From a bacterium UBP12_UBA5184 (lineage in GTDB: Bacteria; Vulcanimicrobiota; Vulcanimicrobiia; Vulcanimicrobiales; Vulcanimicrobiaceae), in contig DHWK01000110.1 in assembly GCA_002413145.1 (NCBI GenBank), positions 10,091-42,512 on the forward strand: a stretch of 32,422 nucleotides of DNA. Direction: 5' to 3'. Shown here piece by piece: positions 1-7,936 of the stretch. The position numbers and the translations under genes are program-made. The notes beneath the pieces are model-generated. The model was not told the DNA's origin. It worked only from the letters and a program-made list of their open reading frames with translations, and did not search any database. How positions within the stretch are numbered: position 1 is the first letter of the stretch; each line of letters opens with the position of its first letter.

Positions 1-1185
1 ATCCACGCGGCGACGATGGTCACCGCGGGCGTCTACCTCATCGCGCGCTGTGCGCCGCTCTGGGACGTCTCGCCCGAGGCGCGCGCCCTCGTCGGTACGA
101 TCGGTGCGCTGACGGCGCTCGTCGGCGCGATCCTCGGCCTCGCACAGTGGGACATCAAACGCATCCTGGCCTACTCGACGATGTCCCAGATCGGCTACAT
201 GATCATGGGCGTCGGCGTCGGCGCCTATCAAGCCGGCATCCTGCATTTCTTCACGCACGCGTTCTTTAAAGCACAGCTCTTCTTGGGCGCGGGGATCATC
301 ATCCACGCGCTGCACGACGAACAAGACGTCCGCAAAATGGGCGGCTTGCGGAAGAAGATGCCGTTTGCGTTCTGGGCGATGACCATCGGGACGCTCGCGA
401 TCGTCGGGGTCCCGCCCTTCAGCGGATTCTTCAGCAAAGATGCGGTGATCTACGGAGCGCTCGAGCGCGGCTATCCATTGCTGGCGGTGATCGGCGTCGT
501 GACGGCCGGGATCACCGCGTACTATATGTGCCGGATGTTGTTCGTGACGTTTCTGGGCAATTATCGCGGCGCCGTCCCGGACGCCGAACTTGGGATCCCG
601 GCGCGCGAGCACAGCGACTCTGGGGCCGGCGAACACGCTCCGGGCTGGGTGATGGCATTGCCGGTTGCGCTGCTGATGGTACCGTCGGCGCTCGCCGGTT
701 GGGTCGTCTTCGGCGGCCGCTGGGGCGCGATGTTTGCCTCGGACTTCTCATCCAAGCCCGTGTCGGCGCTGGCCGCCTCGCTTCCCGAATGGCTGGCCGC
801 GATCGTCGTGCTCGCCTTCGTCGCCTGGGGTAGCGCGGTCGCCTATCGGCGCTACGGCTCGTTCGACGCCACCACTTCGGCCGTCGAACGGTTGCGTGCG
901 GAATCAGCGAGCGTGCCGCGACCGCTCGGGCGCGCGTTGTATTTTGACGACGCGCTCGAGACGTTGTTCGTGCGGCCGGCGCGGGAGATCGGCGCGGCGT
1001 TCATGCGCGTCGTCGATCCGCGCATCATCGACGGTGCCGTTCGCGACGTGGTCTGGCTCGCCGGCTGGTCCGGACGCGAGCTGCGCGCCCTGCAGACCGG
1101 GCTCGTGCGCGGCTATGCCTTGGTCTTGGCGCTCGGCGCTGCGGCGTTTCTTGCGTATTTCGCGCTGCTCGGAGCGGGCCGATGA
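1..1185 (+). CDS. nuoL: NADH-quinone oxidoreductase subunit L (partial, 5' end outside window)
   Basis: This is the C-terminal 394 residues of NuoL, the distal antiporter-like proton-pumping membrane subunit of respiratory complex I. The frame is open to the first base of the window, which already encodes the family stretch IHAATMVTAGVYLIAR, so the N-terminal part (roughly 200-250 residues for this family) lies upstream. Visible family marks are the segment DIKRILAYSTMSQIGYM, the HAFFKAQLFLGAG helix and a long C-terminal tail with further hydrophobic helices, including the one after the lateral helix region. It ends with TGA inside an ATGA overlap with nuoM, so it is translationally coupled to the next gene. 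The order L-M-N is the standard end of a nuo operon. Identification is secure; only the start is missing. Confidence 0.96.
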   Translation: MHAATMVTAGVYLIARCAPLWDVSPEARALVGTIGALTALVGAILGLAQWDIKRILAYSTMSQIGYMIMGVGVGAYQAGILHFFTHAFFKAQLFLGAGIIIHALHDEQDVRKMGGLRKKMPFAFWAMTIGTLAIVGVPPFSGFFSKDAVIYGALERGYPLLAVIGVVTAGITAYYMCRMLFVTFLGNYRGAVPDAELGIPAREHSDSGAGEHAPGWVMALPVALLMVPSALAGWVVFGGRWGAMFASDFSSKPVSALAASLPEWLAAIVVLAFVAWGSAVAYRRYGSFDATTSAVERLRAESASVPRPLGRALYFDDALETLFVRPAREIGAAFMRVVDPRIIDGAVRDVVWLAGWSGRELRALQTGLVRGYALVLALGAAAFLAYFALLGAGR

Positions 1186-2612
1186 TCGCCGCGCTGATCG
1201 TCCTTCCGATTCTGGCCGGATTCGCGCTCTATCTCGTCCCGCGCAGCGCCGAACTCACGGCGAAGTGGCTTGGCGTCCTGGTCGCGTTCGCGTCTCTCGT
1301 GCTAGCCGTCCTCGGAAACGGTCAGCCCGACGAATCGTTACGCTGGCTACAGCGCCCCTTCAGCGCGAACTTCCACGTCGGGCTCGGCGGCCTGGGTTTC
1401 TGGGTCGTCGCGCTGCTCGCGCTCTCGACGATCTGCGCGCTCGTCGCCTTGCGGGTTCCGCGGCAGCGCGATTTCGTCGCGCAAATGCTGTTCTTGCTCG
1501 GGGCGATGAGCGGCGTCTTCGTCGCACGCGACCTGCTGTTGTTCGCGTTGTTCTGGGATCTGATGCTGATCCCGGTCTTCATGCTGTTGATCGCCTGGGC
1601 GCCCGGCCGCGGCGGCGCTACGGCGTGGCGTTACCTGATCTACAATCTGGCGGGCGGTCTGGCGCTCTTGCTCGCGACCGCGGCCTACGGCGTCGTCGAG
1701 GGTTCGACCGACGTCATCGGCTTGAGCGTCGGGCACGGCGTGACCGCTATCGGAGCAGCCTGGGGCGCCTGGATATTTGCCGGCTACGCGTTCGGATTCT
1801 TGGTGAAGACCCCGGTCTGGCCGTTCCACACCTGGATGCCCGATACGTATGCCGACCTACCCCCGGCGGCCGTCGCCGTCGTCAGCGCCGTCCAATCCAA
1901 GGCCGGCCTGTACGGCTTCCTCGTCGTGACGGCGCCGCTCTTGCCCGAGCAGATGCGCGCGGCGGCGACGGCGATGTTCGTCTTGGGTTTGGTCGGGCTC
2001 GTCTACGGCGCGCTCGTCGCGCTGGTGCAAGACGATGCGAAACGCGTCGTCGCCTACTCCTCGCTCTCGCATCTCGGCCTGATCTTGCTCGCCGTCTTCA
2101 GCGGAAACGCCGTCGCGCTCGGCGGCGCTGCGGTCTATATCATCGCGCACGGGCTTTTCAGCGCCGGTTTGTTCATCGTGCTGGGCCAGGTCGAAGAACG
2201 CCAACAGACGCGACTGCTCTCGCGGCTCGGCGGGCTCGCCGAGCTCGAACCGAAGCTGGCGGGCGCGCTGCATATCATGGCGCTTGCCGCGCTCGGCTTA
2301 CCCGGCCTGTGCGGATTCGCCGGCGAGATTTTGATCTTGACCGGACTCTATCAAGCCGGAGCGGTATGGCCGGCGGCGATCGCGCTCGTCCCCATTGTCT
2401 TGGCCGCCGCCTACATGTTGCGACTGTTTCAACGCTTCATGCACGGGCCGGTGCGCGCCGCTCTGCCGCAGCGGCCCGATCTACGACCCATCGAGTTGCT
2501 CGCGCTCGGGCCGCTCGTTATCGCGATCGCGCTGCTCGGCATCTATCCCGCTCCGGTCGCCGGCAGTGGCGCGACGCTCACGCATCCGCAACTCGCCGGA
2601 GTGCAACGGTGA
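1182..2612 (+). CDS. nuoM: NADH-quinone oxidoreductase subunit M
   Basis: A 476-residue polytopic membrane protein, the second antiporter-like subunit of complex I. Supporting sequence includes FALFWDLMLIPVFML, the conserved TM segment VKTPVWPFHTWMPDTYAD with the membrane lysine, QSKAGLYGFL, and DDAKRVVAYSSLSHLG, all hallmarks of NuoM/Mrp-type antiporter modules. Length is a little short of the usual 480-510 residues but complete. The ATG start lies in a 4-bp ATGA overlap with the nuoL stop, and the TGA stop shares one base with the nuoN ATG, so the three genes are coupled. Role: proton translocation in the membrane arm during NADH oxidation by quinone. Confidence 0.96.
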   Translation: MIAALIVLPILAGFALYLVPRSAELTAKWLGVLVAFASLVLAVLGNGQPDESLRWLQRPFSANFHVGLGGLGFWVVALLALSTICALVALRVPRQRDFVAQMLFLLGAMSGVFVARDLLLFALFWDLMLIPVFMLLIAWAPGRGGATAWRYLIYNLAGGLALLLATAAYGVVEGSTDVIGLSVGHGVTAIGAAWGAWIFAGYAFGFLVKTPVWPFHTWMPDTYADLPPAAVAVVSAVQSKAGLYGFLVVTAPLLPEQMRAAATAMFVLGLVGLVYGALVALVQDDAKRVVAYSSLSHLGLILLAVFSGNAVALGGAAVYIIAHGLFSAGLFIVLGQVEERQQTRLLSRLGGLAELEPKLAGALHIMALAALGLPGLCGFAGEILILTGLYQAGAVWPAAIALVPIVLAAAYMLRLFQRFMHGPVRAALPQRPDLRPIELLALGPLVIAIALLGIYPAPVAGSGATLTHPQLAGVQR

Positions 2613-4054
2613 TGACGCCGGTCTTGACGATCCCGTGGGGCCAAGCGGATTGGAACGCGGTCCTTCCGCTGTCGATCGTCGCGCTCACGCCGCTGCTCGT
2701 CATCGCGGCCGATTTGATCCTGTCACGCTCGCTACGCCGAGGCGCCTGCATCGCGATCGCGGCCTTCGGATTGATCGTCGGCGGCATCGTCGCGGCGCTG
2801 AGCTGGGGCCATCCGTATCCGGCCTTCGGTGGAGGCTTCGTCAGCGGCGGCTTCGCGATCGTCTTTGAGGAAGTGATCGTCGCCGGCGCGCTGTTCTCGC
2901 TCTTGCTCGCGGCGCATTTGGGTCGCGACGATCAGGCCGGCGGCGGGATCGCGCTCTTGTTGTGGAGTGCGAGCGGCGCGATGCTCATGGCCGGCGCCGC
3001 CAACTTGATGACGATTTTTCTGGGCCTCGAGCTGCTCTCGCTATCGCTGTATTGTCTGTGCGGGCTCGCCGCTCGCCCGACGGCGCGCGAGGCGGCGCTC
3101 AAGTACCTGATTCTGTCCTCCGCCGCCTCGGGTTTCATGCTCTACGGGATGGCCCTCTTGTTCGGGGCGACGGGTAGCGTCCAACTCGCGGCGTTCGCCG
3201 CGCCGCCGGCCTCCCCGGCGCTCTTCGCGCTGGGCAGCGGACTGTTTCTGATCGGCCTCGTCTTCAAGTTGAGCCTCGCGCCGTTCCACGCTTGGACGCC
3301 CGACGTCTACGAGGGAGCCCCACTGCCGATCACCGCGTTCATGAGCGTCGTTACCAAAGCCGGCGCGCTCGCCGTCTTGGCGCGCTTCGCGTATGCCGCG
3401 CTGCCGCAGCACAACGCGCAGGCGATCCTCCTGCCGCTCTGGATCGTGGCGGCGATCTCGATGCTCGTCGGCAACCTCGGCGCACTCGCCCAGACCGACG
3501 TGAAGCGCCTGCTCGCGTACTCCGGGATCGCGCAGCTCGGCTATGTCGTGACGGCGCTCGCCGGGACGACGGCGCTCGGCTTGCGCTACGCGATCTTCTA
3601 TTTGGTCGCCTACACGTTCATGAACTTGGGGGCTTTCGCCGTCGTCGCGCTGCTTTCGCACGAGCATGAAGAAGGCTCTCAGCTGCAATCCTACGCCGGG
3701 CTTGGATATCGCCAACCCGCGCTCGCAGCGCTGATGACGTTCTTCCTGCTGGGACTTGCGGGATTACCGCCGACCGCAGGCTTCACGGGGAAACTCTTGA
3801 TCTTAGCGAGTTCGGTCGATGCGGGTTATGGTTGGCTTGCCGTCATCATGATCGTCGGCACCGGGATCTCGGCTTACGCGTACTTGAAGATCGTTCGTGC
3901 GATGTATGCTCGCGGGGCCGGCGCCGCGCTGCAACGCCACGTGCGACCTGCGAGCCTTTGGCCCTGGCTCGGCGTCGCGGTCTGCGCGGCAGGCGTTCTC
4001 GTGCTCGCGTTCTACCCGCTCGCCCCCAGCGACGTTCTCCCGCTCGTCAAGTAA
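2612..4054 (+). CDS. nuoN: NADH-quinone oxidoreductase subunit N
   Basis: A 480-residue membrane protein, the third antiporter-like subunit of complex I. Diagnostic segments are FLGLELLSLSLYCLCGL with the glutamate of TM5, FKLSLAPFHAWTPDVYEGAP with the TM7 lysine, and QTDVKRLLAYSGIAQLGY. The ATG at 2612 overlaps the nuoM stop by one base (TGATG). A much longer frame continues upstream through nuoM, but that part is arginine-rich out-of-frame translation and not protein-like. The gene ends with TAA at 4052-4054. I see no clear terminator after it. It is probably the last nuo gene of the operon. Confidence 0.96.
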   Translation: MTPVLTIPWGQADWNAVLPLSIVALTPLLVIAADLILSRSLRRGACIAIAAFGLIVGGIVAALSWGHPYPAFGGGFVSGGFAIVFEEVIVAGALFSLLLAAHLGRDDQAGGGIALLLWSASGAMLMAGAANLMTIFLGLELLSLSLYCLCGLAARPTAREAALKYLILSSAASGFMLYGMALLFGATGSVQLAAFAAPPASPALFALGSGLFLIGLVFKLSLAPFHAWTPDVYEGAPLPITAFMSVVTKAGALAVLARFAYAALPQHNAQAILLPLWIVAAISMLVGNLGALAQTDVKRLLAYSGIAQLGYVVTALAGTTALGLRYAIFYLVAYTFMNLGAFAVVALLSHEHEEGSQLQSYAGLGYRQPALAALMTFFLLGLAGLPPTAGFTGKLLILASSVDAGYGWLAVIMIVGTGISAYAYLKIVRAMYARGAGAALQRHVRPASLWPWLGVAVCAAGVLVLAFYPLAPSDVLPLVK

Positions 4055-4200
4055 GCCCGCCGATCCGTCGCTTCTCGTCCGCGCACCTGACGGGAAGCCC
4101 CCTCAGGCGGACTCTCGACGTTTAACCAACCCGCGATCTGATCTCGCTCAGATTTCGGACGGGAGTTCGCCTCTCAATCCCGCGCAAGCTTCTCCAGGGC

Positions 4201-4446
4201 TTGGAATCCGCCAAGGCGACTGACTTGCGGCGCATCGAAATAACGCTGCACGGGTCGGCTTTGCGGTGGCCGACGCTCGATGTCGATCACTACGTCCCGG
4301 CCCTCATGGAAGGGGTGTTCGGAAACAAACGGTGGATGGGTGCGATCGGCAAGAAGGGCGGGTCCGTGCGAAGCGCGGCCAAAGCGAAGGCCGCGCGCAC
4401 GAACGGCCGCCGGGGAGGTCGCCCACGGAAAGACGCCGCCGCCTAA
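4201..4446 (+). CDS. DUF2442-family small protein, probably N-terminally truncated
   Basis: The encoded 81 residues match from memory the C-terminal half of a common DUF2442 family: a GSALRWPTLDVDHYVPALM-like core, GVFGNKRWM, then an Ala/Lys-rich tail ending NGRRGGRPRK. The only canonical start is TTG at 4201 with no good ribosome binding site. However, family-like sequence continues in frame upstream of it (about 4141-4200, including VRLSIPRKLLQGLESA) back to an in-frame TAA at 4123-4125. So the protein core seems to begin before any usable start codon, and the usual N-terminal 40-50 residues are absent. I therefore suspect a 5'-truncated gene or an unusual start. DUF2442 proteins are often partnered with DUF4160 proteins; no partner is visible here. 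Role unknown. Confidence 0.5.
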   Translation: MESAKATDLRRIEITLHGSALRWPTLDVDHYVPALMEGVFGNKRWMGAIGKKGGSVRSAAKAKAARTNGRRGGRPRKDAAA

Positions 4447-4496
4447 GACCTTTCGACGACCGTCCTCCGCCGGGCGTCACGAGATCGAGGCGTTTC

Positions 4497-5696
4497 TCAG
4501 TTCGGTTTGATCAACTCGAATAGTCCCGCGGCGCCCATCCCGCCGCCGATGCACATCGTGACGACCAGCCACTTCGCCTTTCGGCGCCGCCCTTCGAGGA
4601 TGCCGTGCAGCGAAAGGCGCGCGCCGCTCATCCCGTAGGGGTGGCCGATCGAAATCGCGCCGCCGTCGACGTTGAAGTTGTCGTCCGAGATGCCGAGCGC
4701 GTCGCGGCAGTAGACCGTCTGAACGGCGAAGGCCTCGTTGAGTTCCCAAAGATCGACGTCGTCGATCTTGAGCTTGTGGCGTTCGAGCAGCTTCGGCACG
4801 GCGAACACCGGGCCGATCCCCATCTCTTCGGGCTTGAGGCCGGTCACGACCATGCCGCGGTAGTACGCGAGCGCTTCGAGATCGTGCTTGTCCGCATACT
4901 TCTCGCTCGCCAGGACCAGCGCCGCGGCGCCGTCGGAGAGTTGTGACGAGTTGCCGGCGGTGATGGTCGACTTGGGATTGGTGAAGCTTACGCCTTTGAG
5001 TTTCGCGAGGCCCTCGAGGGTTGTGTCGGCGCGATTCCCCTCGTCTTTCTCGAGCCTGAACAGCACTTCTTTGACTTCGCCGCTCTCCTTGTTCTCCTCG
5101 AACTTCCAGGCCGGCAGCGGGACGATTTCGCGGTCGAACTTGCCGGCGGCTTGCGCCGCGGCGGTGCGTCGCTGGCTCTGCAGCGCGTACTCGTCCTGGC
5201 GTTCGCGCGAGACGTCGTAGCGGCGGGCCACTAAATCGGCCGTTTCGATCATCGGCATATACAGATCGGCTTCGTGCCGCAGCAGCCACTCTTCGGTAAA
5301 GTATTTGATGTTGGTGTTATTTTGCACCAGGCTGATCGACTCGCAGCCTCCGGCGACCATCACAGGCGCGCCGTCGGTTACGATGCGTTGCGCCGCGAAG
5401 CCGATGGCCTGCAGTCCCGAGGCGCAGTACCGGTTGACGGTCGTCCCCGCAACTTCGATCGGGAGGCCCGCGCGCAGCGCGGCGGTTCGGGCGAGGTTGT
5501 TGCCGGTGGCGCCCTCGGGATAGCCGACTCCGATGACGACGTCCTCGATGTCCCCTTCGCGGACGCCCGATCGATCGACCGCGTGCCGGATGACGTGTCC
5601 GGTCATCGTCGCGCCGTGTGTGAGATTGAACGCGCCGCGGCACGCCTTGCCGATCGGCGCCCCCGCGCCGCTGAGGATAACTGCTTCTCTTGCCAT
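4497..5696 (-). CDS. fadA: Acetyl-CoA C-acyltransferase (3-ketoacyl-CoA thiolase)
   Basis: A 399-residue thiolase, the usual family length. It catalyses the last beta-oxidation step, cleaving 3-ketoacyl-CoA with CoA to acetyl-CoA and a shortened acyl-CoA. The nucleophilic cysteine is in NRYCASG (C91). The second active-site set is visible as NEAFA, GHPYGMSGAR (H352) and CIGGGMG (C382). The start ATG at 5696 lies one base after the fadB stop, so it is likely translated by coupling, with only weak Shine-Dalgarno sequence. The gene forms an operon with the upstream trifunctional-type enzyme, the classic fadBA pair. A biosynthetic acetoacetyl-CoA thiolase role is possible in principle, but the context argues for degradation. 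Confidence 0.93.
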   Translation of the reverse strand: MAREAVILSGAGAPIGKACRGAFNLTHGATMTGHVIRHAVDRSGVREGDIEDVVIGVGYPEGATGNNLARTAALRAGLPIEVAGTTVNRYCASGLQAIGFAAQRIVTDGAPVMVAGGCESISLVQNNTNIKYFTEEWLLRHEADLYMPMIETADLVARRYDVSRERQDEYALQSQRRTAAAQAAGKFDREIVPLPAWKFEENKESGEVKEVLFRLEKDEGNRADTTLEGLAKLKGVSFTNPKSTITAGNSSQLSDGAAALVLASEKYADKHDLEALAYYRGMVVTGLKPEEMGIGPVFAVPKLLERHKLKIDDVDLWELNEAFAVQTVYCRDALGISDDNFNVDGGAISIGHPYGMSGARLSLHGILEGRRRKAKWLVVTMCIGGGMGAAGLFELIKPN

Positions 5697-5697
5697 G

Positions 5698-7842
5698 TTA
5701 GTTGCTCACTTCGACTTTGGGTCGGGGGGCGAAGGTTGCATCTCGCTCGGCCAGCTCTTTGAGCAGCGGCGCCGGCTGCCAGTGCGCGCCGAATTGCTTT
5801 TGCCACGCGAGGATCTGTTCGTAGATCTTCTTGGGGCCGATCGTGTCGGCCCACCACATCGGTCCGCCGCGATACCACGGAAAACCGAAACCGTACACCC
5901 AGACGATGTCTTCGTCGCCGGGCCGCAGCGCGATCCCCTCGCCGAGCAATTGTGCGCCCTGGTTGACCAGCGCGAACAGGCAGCGTTGCACGATCTCATC
6001 GTTTTCGACCTTGCGCCGCTTGATGCCGAGCCGCTTGGACTCGCTCGCGATCAGAGCGTTGACCGATGGATCCTCGAGCGGTTCGCGTTTCCCGTTCTCG
6101 TAGAGGAAGAAACCCTTCCCGGTTTTCTGCCCGTAGCGTCCCTGTTCGTAGAGCCGCGCGGCGATCTCCGACGTGCGGTAGGGAACCCGCGGCGCCTCGA
6201 GGCCGATCTTGTAAAAGACGTCGATTCCCGAGAGGTCGCTCATCGCGAAAGGTCCCATCGGGAAGCCGAATTCTTTCAGCGCCGCGTCGATCTGCTTCGG
6301 CGTCGCGCCCTCTTCGAGCAAGAAATTCGCCTCGCGGATGTAGTCGAAAAGCATCCGGTTGCCGATGAAACCGAAGGCGTTGCCGGAGACGGCGCCTTTC
6401 TTTTTCAAGCGCTTCGCGAGCGCCGTCGCCGTCGCGAGCGCCTCGTCCGACGTCGACTTCCCGCGCACGATCTCGAGCAGCTGCATGATGTTGGCGGGCG
6501 CGAAGAAATGCAACCCGAGAACTCGGTCCGGGCGTTTCGTGACGCTCGCCATCTCGTCGATGTCCAGCGTCGAGGTGTTGCTGGCGAGCATCGCCTCGGG
6601 CCCGAGCGCTTTGTCGAGAGCGGCGAAGACTTCTTTCTTGACCTGCATGCTTTCGAAGACGGCTTCGACCACGAGGTCCGCGTCGGCGATCGCGGCGTAG
6701 TCTCCCACGAACGCGACGCATTCGGTGCGCGCCTGCGCTTTCTCGGGCGTCAGGCGGCCCTTCTTGACCTGCCCCTCGTACGTCGACGCGATGTTCTTGC
6801 GGCCGCGCTCGATCTGTTCGGGATTGACGTCGATCACCGAAACCGGAATATCGGCATTGGCAAAAACCATCGCGATGCCCGTGCCCATCGTCCCCGCGCC
6901 GACGACGGCGGCTTTCTTGATCTCCTTCGCCTTGACGTCGCTCGAAAGGCCGGGAATCTTGCCCAGCTCGCGTTCGGCGAAGAAGAGATGGATCGCGGCC
7001 TGCGCCGGAGCGCTGCGCACGAGTTCTTCGAAGATGCGCCGCTCGTGGGCCAAGCCGTACTTGAATTCCATTTCGGCGGCCGCTTCGACCGCGTCGATCA
7101 ATTTATGCGCGGCGTAGCCGCCACGTTCTTCGGGAGGCACCATGCCGTGCGCCAGCGCCGTCAGCGACGGAAGCACGATGAACGAAAGGCTACTGATCCG
7201 CGCCTTCGTTCCGGCTCTCGCTTTCGCCAATTCGACCGCACGCGCGACGACCTCGCCCGCGACCAGTTCGTCGAGGATCCCCATCCCCTTGGCCTGCTTG
7301 GCGTTCTTGGTTTCGCCCTTGAGCATCATGTCGAGCGCCATCTGCACCCCCGCGAGGCCGTTGTTCATTGGATTGCGCGACGCGAGCAGCCGCGGCAGTC
7401 GCTGCGTCCCGCCGGCGCCGGGGATCAGGCCGAGCAGGATCTCCGGCAAGCCGGTCCGCGCGTTCGGGCCGCCGACGCGGTAGTCGCAGCCGAGCGCGAG
7501 TTCGAGTCCGCCGCCGAGCGCGATGCCGTCGATCGCGGCGACGAACGTCTTATCGCTCTTTTCGACGCTTGCGATGACGTCGCGAATATTCTTCGAGCCG
7601 GCGGGTGCGGGAGAGTGAAACTCGTTGACGTCGGCGCCCCCGCTGAAGAGACCGTTCGCGCCGGCGAAGACGATCGCGGCGATCGCCGTATCGGTCTCGG
7701 CTCTTTCGAGCTCGCGCACGAGTTCGGCGCAGACTTTCGATCCGAGCGCGTTGACGGGCGGATTCTCCAGGGTGAGGATGCGGACTCCGTCGCGCGTCTC
7801 GCCGCGCACGAGCGGTCCGGCCTGGGCCTGCGTCTGTACCAT
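5698..7842 (-). CDS. fadB: Fatty acid oxidation complex alpha subunit (enoyl-CoA hydratase / 3-hydroxyacyl-CoA dehydrogenase)
   Basis: A two-enzyme fusion of 714 residues. The N-terminal enoyl-CoA hydratase domain (about 1-280) has the oxyanion and acid residues in ALGGGLELALG (E114) and GLPEILLG (E134). The C-terminal NAD-dependent dehydrogenase part has the Rossmann motif VVGAGTMG (315-320), then SNTS (421-424), HFFAPA (H445), E457 and GFIGNR (N495). The spacings match E. coli FadB. I place the start at ATG 7842 because GGAG precedes it by about 7 nt. An in-frame ATG at 7902 would add 20 residues with no homology and intrude on the divergent promoter region. It could equally be named fadJ; the fused order and the adjacent thiolase support fadB-like function. 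Confidence 0.92.
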   Translation of the reverse strand: MVQTQAQAGPLVRGETRDGVRILTLENPPVNALGSKVCAELVRELERAETDTAIAAIVFAGANGLFSGGADVNEFHSPAPAGSKNIRDVIASVEKSDKTFVAAIDGIALGGGLELALGCDYRVGGPNARTGLPEILLGLIPGAGGTQRLPRLLASRNPMNNGLAGVQMALDMMLKGETKNAKQAKGMGILDELVAGEVVARAVELAKARAGTKARISSLSFIVLPSLTALAHGMVPPEERGGYAAHKLIDAVEAAAEMEFKYGLAHERRIFEELVRSAPAQAAIHLFFAERELGKIPGLSSDVKAKEIKKAAVVGAGTMGTGIAMVFANADIPVSVIDVNPEQIERGRKNIASTYEGQVKKGRLTPEKAQARTECVAFVGDYAAIADADLVVEAVFESMQVKKEVFAALDKALGPEAMLASNTSTLDIDEMASVTKRPDRVLGLHFFAPANIMQLLEIVRGKSTSDEALATATALAKRLKKKGAVSGNAFGFIGNRMLFDYIREANFLLEEGATPKQIDAALKEFGFPMGPFAMSDLSGIDVFYKIGLEAPRVPYRTSEIAARLYEQGRYGQKTGKGFFLYENGKREPLEDPSVNALIASESKRLGIKRRKVENDEIVQRCLFALVNQGAQLLGEGIALRPGDEDIVWVYGFGFPWYRGGPMWWADTIGPKKIYEQILAWQKQFGAHWQPAPLLKELAERDATFAPRPKVEVSN

Positions 7843-7936
7843 CGAACTCTCCAGAAGGGGTGGGAGGCCAGGTTTGGCGAGGGGGCGAGCATCTTCTTTC
7901 AAAAGACGGCGCTACGGGCCGAAGGAGCCTTCGTTC

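Noticed and set aside
734..2611. Long plus-strand frame running through nuoL/nuoM into nuoN
   Set aside because: Translation is Arg/Ala-rich and out of frame with two clear complex I genes; only the part from 2612 is NuoN.
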